Shown in pieces: positions 42,209 to 50,075 of a DNA stretch of 64,000 nucleotides. Numbering within the stretch: the first letter of the stretch is position 1; each line of letters opens with the position of its first letter. The DNA comes from an uncultured Erythrobacter sp. (GTDB lineage Bacteria > Pseudomonadota > Alphaproteobacteria > Sphingomonadales > Sphingomonadaceae). The stretch spans positions 211,041 to 275,040 of the forward strand of contig CANMZA010000002.1 of NCBI GenBank assembly GCA_947502305.1. The letters are read 5' to 3'. The notes beneath the pieces were generated by a model that saw only the letters and a list, made by a program, of their open reading frames with translations, searched no databases and was not told where the DNA came from. A program made the translations under genes and the position numbers.

Positions 42209-43291
42209 TCAGAAAGCTAAAGTGCTGCCGCCTTCCACTTCTTCAACAATTTCATGCACCATATTACTCAGCTCACCGTCATATTTTTCTGGCTTGCTGG
42301 AGTAAGATAAAGCGTCTTCATTGTTGATAAAAGGTCGGACAAGAAACTGTGCTCTTTCCGAATAAAATTTCTCGCAAAAAGCAATGATGTTCTTAGGCTC
42401 AGCCGGTTGGCGGCCATTCGGGAACATCAATCCTTCACGCATGGATTCTGACGTGCCATGCCTACAGGTGTTGATCCAGAACTTTGGATACTTCTTTTCG
42501 CCGCCAACGCCTTTAAGGACTTCACTCCCCGAATAGAATATCGAGAGGCGCTTCTTTATATCCCCCTCGTCGATTCCGATCCTGCCATCAAGGAGCTCGG
42601 CTAAGTCCTCGGCATGTTCATCATGAACTCTAGAGGCTGATTTTGCCAAAAGGTAAGCAGTCGCCGCATCTATATACATTTTTCGTTGAGATGAGTGAGA
42701 CGCTAACCGAAAACCTATATCGATTGAGGGGCCCACAAAATCATAACTTTGAGAAGTATCAACGTCATCACTTAGATAAAGTAAGCCGAGGAATTCTTCA
42801 AATTCGTCAATACTAAGTGCTGAACTTCGGAAAAGTCGGTTTCTAACTGGGAAACCAGCGATCCACACGGACGACTTTATGTCGAGGCCACGCACTTCAG
42901 GTTCAGAAAACCGAGAAAAAAAGTCTCTGATACTTGATACTGCAGAGAGCCAGACCGCCAAAGTGGCCCAAAGTTGATTCTCGTTATCCAGAGCTTTCCA
43001 GAATAGGACCTCATCGCCGACAGTTTTCCAAAACTTCGGGTAACTCCCGAAGAATTTTTGCGTGTCATCTTCTCCATTTTTTTCGGTGAAGCGCGCAGAT
43101 CCATCATTCCAGCGGAACTCAATCTGTTCGATGAAATTTCTGTAGAATCCTTGAATTACTTCTGGCCAAACAACATCTGTCAAATCAGCCTTAAAATTCT
43201 GCTTCAGAGCAGTTGAACCAACGATGTCGGCGCTCAAGAACACCTTCAGTCTTGGTTTGTAAGCTAGCTCGATCGCATCCTGAACCGACAT
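42209..43291 (-). CDS. Class III nucleotide cyclase-like protein in an AT-rich cassette
   Basis: A 360-residue soluble protein. The N-terminal two thirds has the signature of class III adenylate/guanylate cyclases: VFLSADIVGSTALKQ (metal Asp22), YPKFWKTVGDEVLFWKAL (Lys89, second metal Asp93), and YDFVGPSIDIGFRLASHS (Asp184 and Arg195; the usual Asn is replaced by Asp191). The last 130 residues (IFYSGSEVLKGVGGEKKYPKFWINTC onward) fit no family I know. Its ATG abuts the stop of the upstream 146-residue gene (TGAATG) with AAGGTG as ribosome site. Codon and base use are AT-rich against the region. It could make a cyclic nucleotide signal, as do stand-alone cyclases of Pycsar defence systems. Confidence 0.72.
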   Translation of the reverse strand: MSVQDAIELAYKPRLKVFLSADIVGSTALKQNFKADLTDVVWPEVIQGFYRNFIEQIEFRWNDGSARFTEKNGEDDTQKFFGSYPKFWKTVGDEVLFWKALDNENQLWATLAVWLSAVSSIRDFFSRFSEPEVRGLDIKSSVWIAGFPVRNRLFRSSALSIDEFEEFLGLLYLSDDVDTSQSYDFVGPSIDIGFRLASHSSQRKMYIDAATAYLLAKSASRVHDEHAEDLAELLDGRIGIDEGDIKKRLSIFYSGSEVLKGVGGEKKYPKFWINTCRHGTSESMREGLMFPNGRQPAEPKNIIAFCEKFYSERAQFLVRPFINNEDALSYSSKPEKYDGELSNMVHEIVEEVEGGSTLAF

Positions 43292-43732
43292 TCACTTCAC
43301 CTTGAAAAAGCGGCTCGAGAAACGCTTCGGCACTTTGTTTCGAGCTAAAAGATTAATGTTGTTCTCGGGTTCGGAGTTCACTTTCTCCCAATCACCTGGC
43401 TCAAACAAAATTCTCATCGAGATCGAATTTACAACATCATCTAAAACATCAGCTGATACCTTAAATTCTTCAACCACTTTAGGGTTCTTAAGTGCTTTTC
43501 GAGCGATACGATCCGCTACTGCCACACGCACTTCGCCGATAGTCATGCTCGGCTTCAAGTAAATACTGTTGGCTGACTTCTTCTTACTTGAAGTGTGGCA
43601 AACTTTTATGCCCTGCTTTTTTGCCAACCCTTCGATGTCGTCGGTTCCGTTTCGAGCAATATATTTCGAGTAAATTTCTCCAGACAATTCGTCTACATCA
43701 ATCCGCGAATTTGCTCTCTTCGTTCTTGCCAC
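43292..43732 (-). CDS. Small partner of the cyclase, resembling an inactive ImmA/IrrE-like fold
   Basis: A 146-residue basic protein starting at GTG 43732, with GGAG overlapping the nrdB stop (TAAGGAG). It has a helical start (VDELSGEIYSKYIARNGTDDIEGLAKKQGIKVCHTS), a strand SIYLKPSMTIGE, then RVAVADRIARKAL and LDDVVNSISMRILFEPGDW. The layout is that of ImmA/IrrE metallopeptidases, in which HExxH sits where ADRIA is here; both metal His and the Glu are gone. A basic tail (NKVPKRFSSRFFKVK) ends the protein. It is AT-rich like the following cyclase, with which it is translationally coupled. The fold assignment is a motif-level guess; no membrane helix or TIR domain is present. Confidence 0.6.
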   Translation of the reverse strand: MARTKRANSRIDVDELSGEIYSKYIARNGTDDIEGLAKKQGIKVCHTSSKKKSANSIYLKPSMTIGEVRVAVADRIARKALKNPKVVEEFKVSADVLDDVVNSISMRILFEPGDWEKVNSEPENNINLLARNKVPKRFSSRFFKVK

Positions 43733-43743
43733 TCTGCCACTCC

Positions 43744-44790
43744 TTACTCCGCCGCTTCAACCCCGAACATATCCGGACCGTCATTCACAGCCACGCTGTC
43801 GCCCGGTGCTTTGGCCTTTTGGCGCTTGTCAAAGCTCGACCACACATTGTTCCAGTCGCCCGTTGTCGCGCCTTTTGAATATTCGGTCGCGCGGGTTTCG
43901 AAAAAGTTAGCGTGCTCCACACCATTCAGAAGCGGCGTCAGCCACGGCAGCGGGTGTTCTTCGACCATATAGACCGGTTGCAAGCCCAGCTGCTTCAACC
44001 GCCAATCGGCGATGTAGCGGATGTATTTCTTGATCTCGTTCGCGGTCATCCCGTTTACCGGGCCCATTTCAAACGCCAGATCGATAAAGCTGTCTTCGAG
44101 ACGAACGGTTTTCTGGCAGACATCAATGATATCTTCCTTCACCGCTTTCGTCAGGCAATCGCGTTCCGCGCAGAATGTGTGGAACATCTTGATGATGCCT
44201 TCACAATGCAGCGATTCGTCACGCACGGACCAGCTGACGATTTGCCCCATACCCTTCATCTTGTTGAAGCGCGGGAAGTTCATCAGCATCGCAAAGGATG
44301 CAAACAATTGCAGCCCTTCGGTGAAGCCGCCAAACATGGCCAATGTGCGCGCAATATCCTCGTCAGTGTCGACGGTGAATTGCTGCATGTAATCGTGCTT
44401 GTCCTTCATTTCCTCATAATCGAGGAACGCGCTATATTCGCTTTCAGGCATGCCGATCGTGTCGAGCAAGTGCGAATAGGCCGCGATATGCACCGTTTCC
44501 ATGTTCGAAAACGCCGTCAGCATCATTTTCACTTCGGTCGGCTTAAACACCCGGCCATATTTGTCGTGATAGCAATCTTGCACCTCGACATCGGCCTGCG
44601 TGAAGAAACGGAAGATCTGCGTGAGCAAATTACGCTCATGCTCAGTGATTTTCTGCGCCCAATCGCGGCAATCTTCACCCAAGGGCACTTCCTCTGGCAT
44701 CCAGTGGATTTGTTGCTGGCGTTTCCAGAAATCGTATGCCCACGGATATTCGAACGGCTTGTAGGTCTTGCGGGCTTCGAGCAACGACAT
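43744..44790 (-). CDS. nrdB: Ribonucleoside-diphosphate reductase subunit beta
   Basis: NrdB holds the diiron-tyrosyl radical cofactor that starts catalysis by NrdA. The 348-residue protein shows the ferritin-like ligands: EHERNLLTQIFRFFTQADVEVQDCY, FSNMETVHIAAYSHLLDTIG, and SWSVRDESLHCEGIIKMFHTFC, plus the NrdA-binding tail. The motifs and short N-terminus match the alphaproteobacterial NrdB group. nrdA lies 2.6 kb upstream, separated by other genes. The two-gene AT-rich cassette begins 11 nt past its stop, with its ribosome site in the stop codon region, so it is probably transcribed together with nrdB. Confidence 0.95.
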   Translation of the reverse strand: MSLLEARKTYKPFEYPWAYDFWKRQQQIHWMPEEVPLGEDCRDWAQKITEHERNLLTQIFRFFTQADVEVQDCYHDKYGRVFKPTEVKMMLTAFSNMETVHIAAYSHLLDTIGMPESEYSAFLDYEEMKDKHDYMQQFTVDTDEDIARTLAMFGGFTEGLQLFASFAMLMNFPRFNKMKGMGQIVSWSVRDESLHCEGIIKMFHTFCAERDCLTKAVKEDIIDVCQKTVRLEDSFIDLAFEMGPVNGMTANEIKKYIRYIADWRLKQLGLQPVYMVEEHPLPWLTPLLNGVEHANFFETRATEYSKGATTGDWNNVWSSFDKRQKAKAPGDSVAVNDGPDMFGVEAAE

Positions 44791-44992
44791 GTTGTGCTTC
44801 CTCGGGTTTGAGTTGATTTGCTTCTATAGGGAAACAGAGTGACGAACCCTAGACAAGGGTGGATGATTCGGCGGGGATAAACCGTGCAAAATCTGAGTCG
44901 AGCTGAGATATGCCCCGTCCGCCGCCGGTTTCCCCCCGGTATCGGGTGCGCAAATAACCGCAAATTAAGCGTTCATCCCTAGGCCGAGCGCC

Positions 44993-46312
44993 ATGGGTGT
45001 GATGGAATCCTTTGTGCCGGAAGATAGTGCGGACACTTTCGTGATTACGGAAGACAGCATCGCCGCGCCTGCGGGGATCGATGCCGCATTGCTGGATGAG
45101 GCATCGATCCCCGCAGGCGCGGCGGCGGACGGCGATTTTGCCCCGCTGCGCCGCTGGCCGCGCGCCATCACAGAACTGTATTACGCCGAGATTGTGCAGC
45201 GGATTTACCGAGAGGAACATTTCCTGTTTCTGCTCGGCCTGCTGATGTGTCTGGCGACGATCGGCGTTGATGTGATCGTCAATCCCGGCATGGCGACAGA
45301 AGGCGCAGTGCTCAGAGTGCTGGTGGTTGCACCGCTGACATTGCTGGGCCTGTTTGCCGGTGCACGGGGGTGGAGCCGGATTTTGGCGTTTTGCGTCGGG
45401 GCCGCGCCGATTTCGTTCATTGCGGTGATCGTCCACCTTGCGGTGCATCTGCCGCCCGATCTGGCGCCGCGATATTTGCTGGCGACGGTTTTGGTCGTCG
45501 GGCTGGCGAATGTCATTTTGCCCTATTCTCTGCGCGGACTGGTGATTTTCGATCTGTCCGCTTTGCTCGTGACGGCGGCGATGCTGCTTATGGAGGGGCC
45601 AGAAACACTCGCGGCGCATGCGGATATGGTGCTGATCTTCGCTTTGGTTGTGGCGGCGACATTGCCGGTCGCGGCGCGGTTTGAAAAATTGCGGCAACGC
45701 AATTTCCTGCTGACTTTGCGCGCGCGTATTTTCAGCCGCGAATTGCTGAAGGCAAACCGGGCCTTACACGCTTTGTCGCAGACCGATCCGCTCACCGGGA
45801 TTGCCAATCGGCGGGGGTTTGAAGAGGAATTTGAAACCGCGATTCGCGCACCGGGCAATGAAGGGCGCGGTTCTGATCTCATCGCGTTGATGATGATCGA
45901 CCTCGATTATTTCAAATCCTTCAATGACGCGCATGGCCATCAGGCGGGCGATTCGTGTCTGAAATTGGTGGCGGATGCTTTGATCGACAATTGCGAAAAT
46001 GCGGGCGCCATCGTCGCGCGCTATGGCGGCGAGGAATTTGTCGCGGCGATGCGCACCCGCGACAGGGATGCGGTCATGGCGGCGGCGGAGAAGATGCGGC
46101 AATCCATCGCCAACGTGCTGAGCCCGGCGCGCGATTCGGATCGGCCCATGGTGACCGCCTCTATCGGCGTGGCGATTGCCCCAGCATCGGCGATGTTGCC
46201 GCGCGAAGAATTGATCGAGATGGCTGACGCGGCCCTATATAGCGGCAAGGATGGCGGCCGAAACCGGGTCGAAGTGGTCGAAGCCGAAATGGCCTTTGGC
46301 AATCGGCCCTAA
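44993..46312 (+). CDS. Membrane diguanylate cyclase (GGDEF)
   Basis: A 439-residue protein with a cytoplasmic start (1-70), six predicted helices (about 75-225) without a known sensor family, a coiled-coil linker and a GGDEF domain (about 262-430): DPLTGIANRRGFEEEF, MMIDLDYFKSFNDAHGHQAGD, and GGEEF at 345-349. The RxxD inhibitory site is missing. The residues 23-44 are encoded by a perfect 25-nt inverted repeat. It is transcribed opposite to nrdB and lies near the PilZ gene, which may read its product. The start may be MGV or the second Met (MESFVPE). Confidence 0.88.
   Translation: MGVMESFVPEDSADTFVITEDSIAAPAGIDAALLDEASIPAGAAADGDFAPLRRWPRAITELYYAEIVQRIYREEHFLFLLGLLMCLATIGVDVIVNPGMATEGAVLRVLVVAPLTLLGLFAGARGWSRILAFCVGAAPISFIAVIVHLAVHLPPDLAPRYLLATVLVVGLANVILPYSLRGLVIFDLSALLVTAAMLLMEGPETLAAHADMVLIFALVVAATLPVAARFEKLRQRNFLLTLRARIFSRELLKANRALHALSQTDPLTGIANRRGFEEEFETAIRAPGNEGRGSDLIALMMIDLDYFKSFNDAHGHQAGDSCLKLVADALIDNCENAGAIVARYGGEEFVAAMRTRDRDAVMAAAEKMRQSIANVLSPARDSDRPMVTASIGVAIAPASAMLPREELIEMADAALYSGKDGGRNRVEVVEAEMAFGNRP
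45061..45124. repeat. Perfect 25-bp inverted repeat inside the GGDEF gene
   Basis: Arms at 45061-45085 and 45100-45124 are exact reverse complements, with a 14-nt loop. The hairpin is GC-rich (GCCTGCGGGGATCGATGCC in the left arm) and lies about 70 nt into the coding sequence, translating as APAGID...ASIPAGA. It has no T-tail. It could affect translation or transcription of the cyclase gene. Confidence 0.95.
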
Positions 46313-46315
46313 CGC

Positions 46316-46375
46316 GCAAAATAGGGTCGCTGAAAATTGGGCCGCGAAAAATAGGGTGACCGAAAATCAGCCCGC
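46316..46375. repeat. Degenerate tandem repeat downstream of the GGDEF gene
   Basis: Three imperfect units of the type AAAATAGGGTCGCTG / AAAATTGGGCCGCG / AAAATAGGGTGACCG fill the 63-nt gap between the GGDEF gene and the facing lipoprotein gene. A similar degenerate array lies at 54369-54410. Confidence 0.6.
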
Positions 46376-46678
46376 TTAATTGCGAGAGCGGCTTTTTGAA
46401 CCGAAGAAACTGCCCCCGCCCAGCACGGTGATGCCGAGGAAGAAACCGAAATCGTACCATGCGCCTTTATTGGGCACGGCATAGACGGCGATGTCGGGTG
46501 AAAACAGCGATCCAATCCAGCTCCACGGAAAGATAAAGCCGTGCCAGATGCCCCAAAGGAAACCGGGCGTTCCGGCATCCGTGCTGACGCCGGCATCAAT
46601 CTGCCCCGCGCATGCAGACATAAGCAGCGCGAGCCCGCAGGCGGCGAAAATACGCCCGAATTTGGGTGAGGCGTTCAA
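46376..46678 (-). CDS. Small lipoprotein of unknown function
   Basis: A 100-residue product from a TTG start that overlaps the stop of the preceding small membrane-protein gene by TTGA. It has a lipoprotein signal (IFAACGLALLMSAC, lipobox MSAC), a Trp-rich part FLWGIWHGFIFPWSWIGSLFSPDIAVYAVPN and a last hydrophobic helix YDFGFFLGITVLGGGSFFG. Similar short lipoproteins with a YAVPN-x-WYDFGFxLG block exist in many bacteria without function. The pair with the 60-residue protein looks like one unit. Confidence 0.68.
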   Translation of the reverse strand: MNASPKFGRIFAACGLALLMSACAGQIDAGVSTDAGTPGFLWGIWHGFIFPWSWIGSLFSPDIAVYAVPNKGAWYDFGFFLGITVLGGGSFFGSKSRSRN

Positions 46679-46857
46679 AGGACCGCCCGCAAAACCACAA
46701 GCCACAGGATCGGCAGGAACATCGCGGCCATCACAATATGCAGTCGGCCCGCATTCGCGGCATGGCCCGCCGGTCCGGCGACCAAACGCAACCCATTGCC
46801 CAAAAATGCCAGCGCAAACACTGTGCCTGCGATCCCAATCCAAAGCGGGGCTGTCAT
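46675..46857 (-). CDS. Small two-helix membrane protein
   Basis: A 60-residue protein from ATG 46857 (spacing 6 after AGGAGAG; 46860 is an alternative). Two helices, PLWIGIAGTVFALAFLGNGL and IVMAAMFLPILWLVVLRAVL, are joined by a short loop RLVAGPAGHAANAGR. No family known to me. It overlaps the small lipoprotein gene that follows. Confidence 0.62.
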   Translation of the reverse strand: MTAPLWIGIAGTVFALAFLGNGLRLVAGPAGHAANAGRLHIVMAAMFLPILWLVVLRAVL

Positions 46858-46972
46858 CATCGTCTCTCCTGCTTGACGCGGCAACGCGTCATGTCCGGCG
46901 GACAGAGTGACATATTTTGCAGATCAGTGCGAGTGCGATCTTGCGGGTTCGTTTTGGGACGGCGTTTGCCGC

Positions 46973-47320
46973 CTAAACGACGCGGCGCATTGGCAGGGTT
47001 GAACCGGCGCGGTCAAATTCGTCGCGTGCGGCTGTCCATTGTTCGGTGGAAAGCAATTTGAACACGCGTTCCGGCAGCGGCTTGAGGAATTCCATCCCAA
47101 CCCGGTCGCCTTGACGCCAGGCGACCTCCGCATCATGCGGGCCAGTCCCCGCGATTAGAACTTTGATAAAGCTGCCCAATTCCAGACCGTGGCGCGGATC
47201 ATCAACCCGGCATCCGCCAAGGGACAGATCATCAAGCTGAATATCCCACTGCATCCCGCGCGCGGTTTTGCACGAGCCAGTTGCGTTGGTACGCACGCGA
47301 TCGGATTGGCGAGCTTGCAT
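46973..47320 (-). CDS. PilZ-domain c-di-GMP-binding protein
   Basis: A 115-residue single PilZ domain. The RxxxR motif (RQSDR, 4-8) and the D/NxSxxG motif (DDLSLGG, about 30-36) are both present, so it should bind cyclic di-GMP. The rest (GSFIKVLIAGTGPHDAEVAWRQGDRVGMEF) matches the beta barrel. It stands downstream of nrdA after a terminator and next to a diguanylate cyclase gene on the opposite strand. The output target is unknown. Confidence 0.85.
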   Translation of the reverse strand: MQARQSDRVRTNATGSCKTARGMQWDIQLDDLSLGGCRVDDPRHGLELGSFIKVLIAGTGPHDAEVAWRQGDRVGMEFLKPLPERVFKLLSTEQWTAARDEFDRAGSTLPMRRVV

Positions 47321-47350
47321 GATGTGAAAAGATGTAAGCTCAAATGGTTA

Positions 47351-47390
47351 AAGAAAACCTCCGCAAAACTAGGCGCTTTGCGGAGGTTTC
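47351..47390. terminator. Strong hairpin terminator after nrdA
   Basis: A perfect 13-bp stem (AAACCTCCGCAAA with TTTGCGGAGGTTT) and a 9-nt loop lie 39 nt past the nrdA stop on the minus strand, with TTTTCTTT beyond. Confidence 0.9.
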
Positions 47391-47428
47391 CATAGTGTTA
47401 CGTCTCGCGCCGATCGGGCGCTATTCCA

Positions 47429-49456
47429 TCACTGGCAGCTGAGGCATTCCTCATAATCGGTCTGCTCTGCGCCTGCGCTCAGTTCGATTTTGAGAGCATC
47501 GGCGGTGTTGTCCGCTTCCACTCCGCCGGCAAAGCCAGCGCGCTGGATCGATTTGGAGCGGAGGTAATAGAGCGATTTAATGCCTTTTTCCCACGCTTGG
47601 AAATGCAGCATCATCAGATCCCATTTGTCGACATCCGCCGGGATAAACAGGTTCAACGATTGCGCCTGATCGATATAGGGCGAGCGGTCAGCAGCAAAAT
47701 CAAGCAGCCAACGCTGATCAATTTCAAAGCTGGTTTTGAAGCTCGCTTTTTCTTCGTCAGTGAGGAAATCGAGATGCTGGACGCTGCCGCCTTTTTCCAG
47801 AATTGAATTCCAGACATTGTTGGAATTCTTCGATTTCTTATCGAGGATTTTTTCCAGATAAGGGTTCTTCACGATGAAGCTGCCCGACAGGGTTTTGTGC
47901 GTGTAAATGTTCGCCGGGATCGGTTCGATACAGGCGGACGTACCGCCGCAAATGATCGAAATCGACGCGGTCGGCGCGATTGCCATCTTACAGCTAAACC
48001 GTTCCATCGCGCCCATATCGGCGGCGTCCGGGCATGGCCCGCGTTCCTGCGCCAGCAACATGGAGGCTTCGGAGGCTTTCGCCTGAATATGTTTGAACAT
48101 TTTCAGGTTCAGCGCCTTCGCCATCGCGCTTTCAAAACCCAGCCCCTTGGATTGCAAGAAGCTGTGGAAGCCCATTACGCCCAGGCCAACGCTGCGTTCG
48201 CGTTCTGCGGAATATTTGGCGCGGGCCATTTCGTCGGGCGCGCGGTCGATATAATCCTGCAGGACATTGTCGAGGAAGCGCATGACGTCCTCAATGAACT
48301 GCTTATCACCGTTCCACTCATCCCATTTTTCTAGGTTGAGCGAAGACAGGCAGCACACCGCGGTGCGGTCATTGCCAAGGTGATCGATCCCGGTCGGCAG
48401 AGTAATTTCGCTGCACAGATTTGAGGTTGAAACTTTCAGACCCAATTCGCGGTGATGTTTTGGCATCATGCGGTTCACCGTGTCGTTAAACACGATGTAG
48501 GGTTCACCGGTTGCAAGCCGTGTTTCGACCAATTTTTGGAACAGCGAACGTGCATCGACTGTGCCGCGCACTTCGCCGGTCTTCGGCGAGAGCAATTCAA
48601 ACTCCTCACCATCGCGCACCGCTTCCATGAATTTATCGGTCAGCAGAACGCCGTGATGCAGGTTAAGCGCCTTGCGGTTGAAGTCGCCCGAAGGTTTGCG
48701 GATTTCGAGGAATTCTTCGATTTCTGGGTGTGACACGTCCAAATAGCATGCCGCCGAACCGCGCCGCAGCGACCCTTGCGAAATCGCCAGCGTCAAACTG
48801 TCCATCACCCGCACAAACGGAATGATACCGCTGGTCTTACCATTCAAGCCAACGGGCTCTCCGATACCGCGAACATTGCCCCAATAGGTGCCAATCCCGC
48901 CGCCTTTCGACGCCAGCCAGACATTCTCATTCCATGTATCAACAATCCCGCCAAGGCTGTCGGATACAGAATTGAGGTAGCAGCTGATCGGCAATCCGCG
49001 CGCGGTGCCGCCATTCGACAGAACCGGCGTTGCGGGCATGAACCACAGGTTTGAGATGTAATCATAAACACGCTGAGCGTGGTCCTGATCATCGCAATAG
49101 GCATCCGCGACACGGGCGAACAAATCCTGATATTTCTCACCAGGCAGCAAATAGCGATCTTCGAGCGTTTCCTTGCCGAATTCAGTGAGGTTCGCATCGC
49201 GGCTTTCGTCGATTGTAATTTCGAACCGGCGATCATTGACCTTCTTACTGTCGGGCTCAGCCGCTTCTTTCGCAGCCGCCGTCGCCGCATTCGTTAGGGT
49301 TGCGCCAAGCGCCTCTGCGCCTTTCGCGGCGATCAGATCTTCGCTGCCAGCATCAGACTTTTCCATCGTCACGGCCTTTTCATTATTATCGCCAGCACCC
49401 GCTGTCTCGCCAGTTTCTGCATCAGTCAGCACGTCGTCGCTTGCCTTAAATTCCAT
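47429..49456 (-). CDS. nrdA: Ribonucleoside-diphosphate reductase subunit alpha
   Basis: NrdA reduces ribonucleotides to deoxyribonucleotides. The 675-residue product has an acidic, low-complexity N-terminus (about 1-75) and no recognisable ATP-cone. Catalytic motifs are present: GLPISCYLNSVSDSLGG (first Cys), STSNLCSEITLPTG (thiyl Cys and Glu), CCLSSLNLEKW, and the C-terminal redox pair CLSCQ. Its partner nrdB is 2.6 kb downstream, not adjacent. Between them are PilZ, two small genes and a GGDEF gene. Loss of the ATP-cone suggests absence of the classical dATP activity switch. Confidence 0.96.
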   Translation of the reverse strand: MEFKASDDVLTDAETGETAGAGDNNEKAVTMEKSDAGSEDLIAAKGAEALGATLTNAATAAAKEAAEPDSKKVNDRRFEITIDESRDANLTEFGKETLEDRYLLPGEKYQDLFARVADAYCDDQDHAQRVYDYISNLWFMPATPVLSNGGTARGLPISCYLNSVSDSLGGIVDTWNENVWLASKGGGIGTYWGNVRGIGEPVGLNGKTSGIIPFVRVMDSLTLAISQGSLRRGSAACYLDVSHPEIEEFLEIRKPSGDFNRKALNLHHGVLLTDKFMEAVRDGEEFELLSPKTGEVRGTVDARSLFQKLVETRLATGEPYIVFNDTVNRMMPKHHRELGLKVSTSNLCSEITLPTGIDHLGNDRTAVCCLSSLNLEKWDEWNGDKQFIEDVMRFLDNVLQDYIDRAPDEMARAKYSAERERSVGLGVMGFHSFLQSKGLGFESAMAKALNLKMFKHIQAKASEASMLLAQERGPCPDAADMGAMERFSCKMAIAPTASISIICGGTSACIEPIPANIYTHKTLSGSFIVKNPYLEKILDKKSKNSNNVWNSILEKGGSVQHLDFLTDEEKASFKTSFEIDQRWLLDFAADRSPYIDQAQSLNLFIPADVDKWDLMMLHFQAWEKGIKSLYYLRSKSIQRAGFAGGVEADNTADALKIELSAGAEQTDYEECLSCQ

Positions 49457-50075
49457 TGTCGCCCCGTTTCACCTCGTTCGAATCGGGTCCGGCTTATTCC
49501 TATAGCGGAAAATCGCCTTTGTTCCGATTCTGTTCTTATTCAATCTATCGACAGCCTATCACCCACTTGCCCACAAACAGCCCGCAGGTTTATCCGCCAA
49601 ATCTCCCACAATTCGCCGCTGATCCCCGATTTTTCCGCGACTCCTCCCCCAATTGCGCCCGCACAAATTGCGGCGCTGTCAGGGAGAAATTACCTTTATT
49701 TGGGGGTTCACGACGAACCGAACCACTAGATAATGAATCAACACGGGAATCCCGTCAACGGGTGATTAACCCTAAATCGACGCAAAATCCGGGTGTATTA
49801 TTTGAGCACCGCACCGCGATACGAGGGCAAAGCCTGAGTCGGAAGGCGCGCAAGCCCCAAACTGAATCTGTGAAGAAAAATTTGGTGATGAATTGTATGA
49901 ATCAATCCGAGATTCTTTTGCCCTCTCTGCCGCAATTTTGTTGCGCATGGGCCAGATTTAATCGCAGCGGATATGGATCAATCGGGTCAGCGGCCCATCA
50001 AAAAGCCCGGCCATCGGATTGATGACCGGGCTGCTTAATGTGCGCTGCCTAAAAATTGGCAGGCTTTAACTCTGT
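49457..50075. other. Long intergenic region between nrdA and the hydrolase gene
   Basis: These 619 nt carry the nrdA upstream region and the terminator of the hydrolase gene. A 188-codon frame on the plus strand has no family features and was not accepted. No DnaA-box cluster, NrdR box pair or RNA gene was recognised. The left part contains several TTATC and TTTG tracts that may hold the nrdA promoter. Confidence 0.5.
50001..50035 (-). terminator. Rho-independent terminator after the alpha/beta hydrolase gene
   Basis: On the minus strand GCCCGGTCATC pairs with GATGGCCGGGC and is followed by TTTTT, 40 nt past the hydrolase stop. Confidence 0.88.

Noticed and set aside
42209..43732. Calling the cassette a canonical Pycsar operon
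   Set aside because: The partner has no transmembrane or TIR effector domain and substrate identity cannot be read; kept as a Pycsar-like hypothesis only.
49500..49700. Replication origin with DnaA boxes
   Set aside because: TTATCC-like words occur but none matches TTATCCACA well, and no cluster or dnaA/hemE-type neighbours exist.
49456..50022. A 188-codon frame in the nrdA upstream region
   Set aside because: Low-complexity Pro/Ser composition, no ribosome site, no motif; region more likely regulatory.
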